DNA of 21,330 bases from Sporisorium sorghi (Eukaryota; Basidiomycota; Ustilaginomycetes; Ustilaginales; Ustilaginaceae), in the NCBI GenBank assembly GCA_023212695.1, contig JALCCG010000337.1, positions 1-21,330 on the forward strand, in the 5' to 3' direction. Shown here in pieces: positions 16,801-21,330 of this stretch (its first letter is position 1; each line of letters starts with the position of its first letter). The notes beneath the pieces were generated by a model, which saw only the letters and a list, made by a program, of their open reading frames with translations, was not told the origin of the DNA and made no database searches. The position numbers and the translations under genes were made by a program.

Positions 16801-17336
16801 TTGACCGGATCCAGGACTCGCTCATCTCGCTCCTTGCCAGCCGGGGGATCCCCACAGTCGATCCGCCGGACGAGCACACGGGCGTGTGGGCGGACGAGTA
16901 CCACAAGATCGCGAGCATCGGCATCCAGGTGCGCCACCGCATCACGAGCCATGGGTTTGCGCTGAACGTCGAGCAGCGCGCCATGCAGGGTTTCCGGCAC
17001 ATTGTGGCGTGTGGCATTGTGGGGAGGAGCATGACGTGTTTGCATGACCGGCTGGATGAGGCGGGGCCGTTTGCGCGGTCTTATCCCCCGGTGGAGCAGG
17101 GTGGTGGTGGAGGGGATAAGGCGGAGAAGGTGCCCAGTATAGCCGAGGCGTATAAGGGGCATTTTGCGAAGGTGTTTGGAAGGCGCGTGAGGGAGATGGG
17201 CGCGGAAGAGGTCGGGGTGGAGACGGTGGATGAACAGCATAGAGCGATCCTGCGGGAGAAGTTGGGGATTCAGGTAAGGGAGGACGAAGGTGTGGTCGCT
17301 GCGATCACGGTCGACGGGCACCGCGTTACGGTCTAG
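13821..17336 (+). CDS. LIP2: PPR-like mitochondrial protein fused to octanoyltransferase LIP2 (LipB)
   Basis: One uninterrupted frame of 1171 residues contains two proteins. Residues 1-50 resemble a mitochondrial presequence (MRGQSFSLKRAGVAVAG, RLARPSQSRHLATHA). Residues about 100-780 are helical with PPR-like repeats, for example NVFVWHALISSRVDAGDLVG (about 339) and TLNAALKAAMAEGDYPAAVV (about 540), suggesting an organellar RNA-binding role. Residues 853-1171 form a full LipB-type octanoyl-ACP:protein transferase, which starts lipoylation of mitochondrial dehydrogenases: RGGQITYHGPGQLVGYP (about 963), KIASIGIQVRHRITSHGFALN (catalytic Lys about 1028) and HIVACGIVG (catalytic Cys about 1063; Ala replaces the usual Pro before it). 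Between them, residues 783-833 look like a second, acid-free presequence beginning at in-frame ATGs (16167, 16173) and containing RAFSTSAAAR. The first ATG of the frame is 13821; the frame is open upstream only through non-ATG codons. The LIP2 domain is secure; the PPR call is moderate. Confidence 0.88.
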   Translation: MRGQSFSLKRAGVAVAGPSNTAATRSSFLRLARPSQSRHLATHADSPASLPFAPFQDLINEALKPNFVQSAFLSPAPRKLKRHTDTKHVQQPRQPEPASVSSKTSKPALASTTAQLAQATSSKIHANRSRMIVRFIRLNRILSAMAAFVEDVANPSRLPFTSEQLQDFVVALRIQCKKHSTTRPAPVPSDSTTGDLWRPARLDPAIQAKTLPIPIQCMYAMAAIYDVGIERNVPPTGKMISAMLSTWAGHLTPDQLNHAAESALGHLVPPTTSDQAACLRRISHHALSSFITAFGCARTPQRGEELLAYWAKAQRADGGPAHVSILHADDHIDLTGWGHNVFVWHALISSRVDAGDLVGARKWLERYRTASRHSQTPRPPIKTEPYLAYMAGIREKAKTRKPSRVRIKRITAEVREAVQFMIDDHVPIQSSVLAFVIDFEARVGNVDGGAKLIQELGSIIKDRALEDAELLQALLRFRKAAADAEAAATATSVSSTASMKGKHNADALPSVRSLIHSLVQVGEAKVRSSQQNLATCRSRGTLNAALKAAMAEGDYPAAVVVLNLFERWRIIPSVSTYAYVVSPLIAQGHNTAFAADPGEVTYSSSKHNLEAVLQSLARDTDDSQAEAILKRIEEQASWGETVVISAQPAMPLRQTQYLIRVLNRACAAEFENTSERVVPEWLTAFRNARWSAEPSEVLSEQALLRQVKFAIYDAQDELLGTKEERQDAPYRKRLIQKSKSRLHTVQPILSPHRRGLKPLPKPDPPLVPNVVAKRDTSHARKQMYMRQSAARSARHVSIHGRIKPYLKVPAGRSGGASVGSARAFSTSAAARVDDAGASCELAAASKGDYTHLEPVRAIYIPGFVPYTLGLALQEHLVKQRSDARAALRALADTSSTSASTLAGLSTISPSASERDLRAQAEQDTLLLLQHRPVYTEGRRHDSENELVATHLRSLGAEYHLTKRGGQITYHGPGQLVGYPILNLASMGLASRCYVDRIQDSLISLLASRGIPTVDPPDEHTGVWADEYHKIASIGIQVRHRITSHGFALNVEQRAMQGFRHIVACGIVGRSMTCLHDRLDEAGPFARSYPPVEQGGGGGDKAEKVPSIAEAYKGHFAKVFGRRVREMGAEEVGVETVDEQHRAILREKLGIQVREDEGVVAAITVDGHRVTV

Positions 17337-17679
17337 TCACGACAGACCCTCTGTGCAGAGTCACAGCACAAGCCTCAATGCACAACTCGTTCACACGTCT
17401 CTGACTCAAAGTTCGAATCTGACCTTGTGTGTGTGTGCGCGTGCGACGCTCCACCAGCTCTGCTTGACGCCATGAACCCCGCTTCGCGTCCAAACCGAGT
17501 CTCAACAGCAGCCCATCACAGGCCTAACCCCTAGGGGTCGGTCACCTCGACCCTCCCCACGTAGGCCGGAGTGAAAGCGCGCGAGAGCGGTCGTCTCAGC
17601 TACACACGGGAACATCGACATGACATGCAATTAACCACGACCTTCAAATGCGTTGCAATACAATCCAATAAAACCTCAC
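17337..17679. other. Convergent intergenic region with palindrome and AATAAA
   Basis: The interval lies between two stop codons facing each other. It contains a short TG run near 17426, a perfect 12-bp palindrome ACCCCTAGGGGT at 17527-17538 and, on the plus strand, AATAAA at 17667-17672, which could serve as a poly(A) signal of the PPR-LIP2 gene although it is far (about 330 bases) from its stop. No gene is supported here. Confidence 0.5.
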
Positions 17680-20600
17680 TCAGCCTTCGGCAGCGTGAGC
17701 ATTCGACGATGTGTGGATGACGACCATGCGCGTCGAGCCGTCTGTATCAATGTGGCGCGTGGCGAACTGGAACGGCTTGCTCTCGTCCTCTGGGTCTGCA
17801 TCCACTTCTCTCCGGCGAGGCTGGGTCTGACCCTGACCATCCCTGTGAGCGGACCACTCCACCGCCGGTTTGATGGGCACAGGCACCCCGACCGAATTGC
17901 GCCTCGCCCCCGCCTCCGCTGTAACAGGCTGCTGCGGGACCACCTCTCCGCCGCTGCCCTCTGCAGCCTCTAGCGGCACCGACTGCGCGCGCCGATGCTC
18001 CGCCTCCCCTTCCACCTTGTCCTTGCCCAACACCGCCCCACCCACCAGCGACAGCTCCTCGGACACGACATGCGCCAACGACGACAGCCGTTCGCTCCAG
18101 TACCTGCTCGCACCCTGCCCAGGCAGCTGCCCGTCCGACATCCAGCCCAAGCCGGGGGTCGTGCTGCCCGACCGCTGTCCTTCGATGGCACCGCCACTCT
18201 TAGGAGAGTGCGCCAGATGATGCTTGAGCAACCTACTCGCGTCATCACGCGGCGGGGACGTGGCGACGACCACCTCGTCATGCATGCTGGGAGCCACCGA
18301 CGCACAGCTGCGGATGTGGCTCGACGTGGACACTGCGCGCTGCTTCCCCACAGACGGTCGGAAGGGCCGCTCCAAGCCAGCAGCTTGCGAAACCCTGCCA
18401 CCCGCAGCCGCAAACGAATACGACCCGATCGGACTGCTGACACCAGCGCCCGATTTTCGCGGCTCCATCGAATGGCTCGCCCTCCGATACCCCACCGCCG
18501 CAGCACCAGGCCGCTCCACCGTCGCCACGTGCTGACTCGACACATGCCGCCACGACACCGGCTTGCTCGGCCTTGCCTGCAGCGGCACACTTACCCCCAG
18601 CGCGTGCTGCGACGCTCCCCTCGGCGAAACCGCTCCACTACGCTGCTCCATCATCTCCCCCTCAGCCCGTCCAAACCCAGCCGACACGCGTATAAACGCC
18701 GCATTACCGCCCAAAGACCGGCTGCTGCTCTGCTCGCCATCACTCATCACACCCTGCTGCGCCGTCCTCTCCCGAGCCCTGCGGAACGGCGGCAGCGCAA
18801 TGGGCACCGCCAGCTCCTCCCGCCCCTCGCCCTGTCCGCGCGGACTCGTTGGTGCAGGCTGCTGCCAGCTAGCCCGACGCGAGCTCGCCGCACTCGCGCC
18901 CTCGGACAGCCACCCAGACAGCAGATTCGCCCGCTGCGACGCCTCGAACGCGTCCGAGTCCGGCTCGGTCGGCGTCGGCGGCGCGGAATCCTCAAACGCA
19001 TCCGGCAAAAAGCACATGGGGTGCGAGAACGACTCCTTCGGCACGAGTTTGCGCGACGACCGGCCAGCCAAACCGGACAGCGGCGAGGTCTGTGTCGAGC
19101 GCAATGACGGCTGTGCCAGCCGCGGCGGCGATGTCTGGCTCGCAAAGGACGATCTTGCAGCGAAATGCGGATCTGTTCGAGCAGCTCCACTCGAGCGCCG
19201 CGATGACGCGTGTCGGCTGGAGCCGGGCTCGGAATCGCTGAGCAGAGGCGTGGCTTGGTGCCGGTCCGTCTGTGGCGCAAGTTGTTGAGCCTGCTGCTCT
19301 CTTTCGCCCATGGCTTGCTCGCGCAACTGCTCGACTGCATCAGGCCAAGACGACGAGGCGTGACTGTTCTGGCTCTTCTCCAAGGAGTCCGTCAAACTCT
19401 GACTGTCAGATTGACTCGAGCCACTGAGAGCGTCCTCGTCCTCGTTGTCGTCGTCGTCTTCCTCCGAGTCGTCGCCATCCTCCTCATCCTCGCTATACCC
19501 CGAGCCCTCGGACGAGACATGCTCAAGCAGCTCATCCCACTTGGCCGCCTGCGTCGAGGTGATGCGAGCTTTGTCCGGTGCAGGTGATCGAATGGGGTCG
19601 CTGCCACGGATGCCTCGGAGCCGTTGAGGATATGCGAGCTTGTGCGGAGCCGGGCTTGCGGACAACTTGCTCTTCGGTTTCCTCGTTGCGTGAGCGGGCG
19701 AGAGTCGAGCAGCACGTTGGGGTTTGGGGCAAGCAGCGAAAGCGAGAACCCTGCGCGAGGCATCGTTGCGGGCTTGTGCGTCTCCATCACTAAGCGCACC
19801 CACGTTCCTTGACGAACCAGGCGGTAGATCGTGATCAGATTCGCGACGACCCGGCGACACGGGCTTTGTCTCTGGAGACCTTCTCCGCTTCGACGGAGCC
19901 GGACTGATAAACGTCAACTTGCGCGGAGGATTCGGCGGCGCAGGCTGCAGCCGTGCAGCATCGACTTTGTCGCTTGCGGTCGCGTTGCTGAAGATCGAAA
20001 CAATAGGCGGCTCCGAAGCTTTCAACGGCTCGAGCTCGAGCGGCTCTTGCGCGTTGTCATCCGAGACGACGCTGGGCGAGGTGCCAATGCTGGAACCACG
20101 AGAACTGCTGCGCAAGGCCCAGCTGGATCGCGTCGAGGCAGTCTCGTCGCCGGCTGAGGATGCGCTGTGCTGGCGTGATCTAGAAGAGGTGCTCGCACGG
20201 GAATGCTGCTCGAGAGCTTGGGAGCTGAGATGGTTGGCCTGGCGAGCAGCAGCACGCTCTGCTGCGCGTTCGAGGACGTCTGCATGCTCCTGGATGACTA
20301 GACTGCGCTTGCGTGGAGCAGTAGCCTCGGGCTCTGCTGCATGTTGCGTCGCTGCTGTCGATGTCGATGCTAGAGCCGGGGCAATCGTACTCTTTGATGT
20401 GGTGGCGTCGCTTTCGCTTCTACTGTCCGGTCGAGCAGACACGTGCGAGACAGGCTGCTTGTGCGGCTCGATGAATTGGAGGCGCGGTCGAGGTGCTGAG
20501 GTAGTAGCGTCAGATGCGTCGCCTGTTGCCCTCGAGCCACCGTCCAGACTGGCACGTGCATTCTCGGACTCTGCTCTGCGAAGGATGCCGAGGTTGGTGG

Positions 20601-20976
20601 TGGAAGCGCTGCGAGGTGGATTGGCCGATATGGCGGTAGAGAGCAGCGAGGGCCTCTTGGACTCGCCGGCGACATGGGCCTCATCAAGAGACTTGCGCGA
20701 GCGCGGAAGATCAAAAGATTCTGCAGCCGGTTCCGGCGAGGTGGTCAACTGAGGCAGAATGCGCTTGTGGAAGGTGAGGGGCTGATGCTCGACTAGCTGC
20801 TGATCGGCGTCCTGTGCGGGTGCGGGTTCGCTGTTGGTCGGTCGGAGCGCGGATGCCTGAACATTAAGCTCTTGCGTGGCTGTAGCATCTGCATGCTGAG
20901 CTCTGACCTCTTGGATGGTGCTGGCTCTGAGGACGGAAGGTCGGCCTGGAGGCGTGACGAACGTGATGATGCCCAT
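17680..20976 (-). CDS. Large low-complexity, probably disordered protein of unknown function
   Basis: The 1098-residue product starts MGIITFVTPPGRPSVLRAST and is dominated by Ser, Ala, Pro, Arg and Glu. I recognise no family. Visible elements are a basic cluster in a Ser-Pro context near residue 360 (SPAPSKRRRSPETK, a possible nuclear localisation signal with proline-directed kinase sites), a segment KWDELLEHVSSEGSGYSEDE near 485 followed by a strongly acidic run to about 517, a second Ser/Arg-rich half, and a better structured C-terminal part (about 980-1098) with GASRYWSERLSSLAHVVSEELSL and FQFATRHIDTDGSTRMVVIH, which may be the conserved core. No signal peptide or membrane helix is seen. 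The start has A at -3 and G at +4 and is the first ATG of the frame. The unbroken frame of this length makes a real gene likely. Regulation cannot be judged. Confidence 0.8.
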   Translation of the reverse strand: MGIITFVTPPGRPSVLRASTIQEVRAQHADATATQELNVQASALRPTNSEPAPAQDADQQLVEHQPLTFHKRILPQLTTSPEPAAESFDLPRSRKSLDEAHVAGESKRPSLLSTAISANPPRSASTTNLGILRRAESENARASLDGGSRATGDASDATTSAPRPRLQFIEPHKQPVSHVSARPDSRSESDATTSKSTIAPALASTSTAATQHAAEPEATAPRKRSLVIQEHADVLERAAERAAARQANHLSSQALEQHSRASTSSRSRQHSASSAGDETASTRSSWALRSSSRGSSIGTSPSVVSDDNAQEPLELEPLKASEPPIVSIFSNATASDKVDAARLQPAPPNPPRKLTFISPAPSKRRRSPETKPVSPGRRESDHDLPPGSSRNVGALSDGDAQARNDASRRVLAFAACPKPQRAARLSPAHATRKPKSKLSASPAPHKLAYPQRLRGIRGSDPIRSPAPDKARITSTQAAKWDELLEHVSSEGSGYSEDEEDGDDSEEDDDDNEDEDALSGSSQSDSQSLTDSLEKSQNSHASSSWPDAVEQLREQAMGEREQQAQQLAPQTDRHQATPLLSDSEPGSSRHASSRRSSGAARTDPHFAARSSFASQTSPPRLAQPSLRSTQTSPLSGLAGRSSRKLVPKESFSHPMCFLPDAFEDSAPPTPTEPDSDAFEASQRANLLSGWLSEGASAASSRRASWQQPAPTSPRGQGEGREELAVPIALPPFRRARERTAQQGVMSDGEQSSSRSLGGNAAFIRVSAGFGRAEGEMMEQRSGAVSPRGASQHALGVSVPLQARPSKPVSWRHVSSQHVATVERPGAAAVGYRRASHSMEPRKSGAGVSSPIGSYSFAAAGGRVSQAAGLERPFRPSVGKQRAVSTSSHIRSCASVAPSMHDEVVVATSPPRDDASRLLKHHLAHSPKSGGAIEGQRSGSTTPGLGWMSDGQLPGQGASRYWSERLSSLAHVVSEELSLVGGAVLGKDKVEGEAEHRRAQSVPLEAAEGSGGEVVPQQPVTAEAGARRNSVGVPVPIKPAVEWSAHRDGQGQTQPRRREVDADPEDESKPFQFATRHIDTDGSTRMVVIHTSSNAHAAEG

Positions 20977-21330
20977 CCTTGCGAGTGAGTGCTGATGGGC
21001 GGTCGGTGGAGTGTGTGAGGAAAAGGTAGGCTAGCAAAGCCCGCGGTGCGCGATCGAGCGCTGCATTCGGTATTGTGGTGACGGAGTCGATGCTGGGGGA
21101 TGTAGATGGCCGTCCAAGCTCAGCTTCGAGCGGGTGAGAATGCGAAAGGCTGCATCGGATCGATGTCGGTCGTGGTGAGGCCTGACAAAGCGTTGAGAGT
21201 GTCCAGCTCAACTAATCGCTAGGGATGAGCTGCAGCAAGACTTGCTGTTGGTAAGTAACGCAGCCCGTCGTTGGCTTAGTTACTCGATGGACGAGAAAGA
21301 CACCCCACACCCTCCCCCCCCCCCCCCCCC
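20977..21330. promoter_or_regulatory. Upstream region of the unknown large protein gene, to window edge
   Basis: Presumed promoter and leader of the minus-strand gene ending at 20976. No TATA box, CCAAT box or conserved open frame is evident. The right edge is a run of C. Confidence 0.35.
21314..21330. repeat. Terminal poly-C run, at least 17 bases
   Basis: The window ends within a homopolymer of C, preceded by CACCCCACACCCT. It may be a natural poly(dG:dC) tract or the frayed edge of a contig. It does not match the TTAGGG-type telomere repeat. Confidence 0.8.

Noticed and set aside
17400..17440. tRNA-like TTCGAAT near 17412
   Set aside because: The flanking bases do not form a T-arm stem and no acceptor, D or anticodon arm can be drawn.
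17995..19107. 370-codon frame antisense to the large unknown protein
   Set aside because: Arg/Pro/His-rich composition typical of an antisense shadow and no recognised motif. The minus-strand frame is three times longer.
1..21330. CRISPR array, prokaryotic operon or phage/IS element
   Set aside because: No spaced repeats of that type, no transposase or integrase motifs, and clear eukaryotic features (intron, mitochondrial presequences, eIF2B, GWT1).
21314..21330. Telomere at the right end
   Set aside because: A pure C run is not a TTAGGG/CCCTAA repeat; more likely a homopolymer or contig edge.

Overview
This window looks like nuclear DNA from a basidiomycete fungus, most likely a smut-type species (Ustilaginomycotina). 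The reasons are compact, GC-rich, almost intronless genes, long Ser/Ala/Gly-rich low-complexity insertions in otherwise conserved proteins, short intergenic gaps with poly(dA:dT) and pyrimidine tracts, and clear orthologues of fungal housekeeping genes. The assignment to smuts is inference from gene style; no species marker was read.

Layout: positions 1-2286 hold no supportable gene, only a short 36-bp tandem repeat near the left end. From 2330 the order is: two tiny upstream ORFs followed by GCD2 (eIF2B delta, +, 2376-4007); COQ9 (+, 4209-5287, one 62-bp intron); an inositol polyphosphate 5-phosphatase (-, 5324-7504); GWT1 (GPI-anchor inositol acyltransferase, +, 7853-10111); a small secreted protein with a 5'UTR intron and TATA box (-, 10281-10757); an MSS116-like DEAD-box RNA helicase (-, 11608-13521, possible longer start at 13638); a 1171-codon ORF that joins a PPR-like mitochondrial protein to a complete octanoyltransferase LIP2 (+, 13821-17336); and a 1098-residue, mostly disordered protein of unknown function (-, 17680-20976). 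The window ends in a run of 17 C, which may be an assembly edge.

Functionally this is an ordinary chromosomal mixture: translation initiation, ubiquinone synthesis, lipoic acid attachment, phosphoinositide turnover, GPI anchoring and RNA remodelling. Three of the products (COQ9, the PPR-LIP2 product, possibly the helicase) are mitochondrial. I see no mobile element, no CRISPR, no tRNA or rRNA gene and no secondary-metabolite cluster.

The observations most worth following are the PPR-LIP2 fusion, with an internal in-frame ATG and what looks like a second mitochondrial presequence just before the LIP2 domain; the two short uORFs directly in front of the gene for an eIF2B subunit; the alternative, acid-free N-terminal extension of the MSS116-like helicase; and the unusually long insertions in GWT1 and in the 5-phosphatase.
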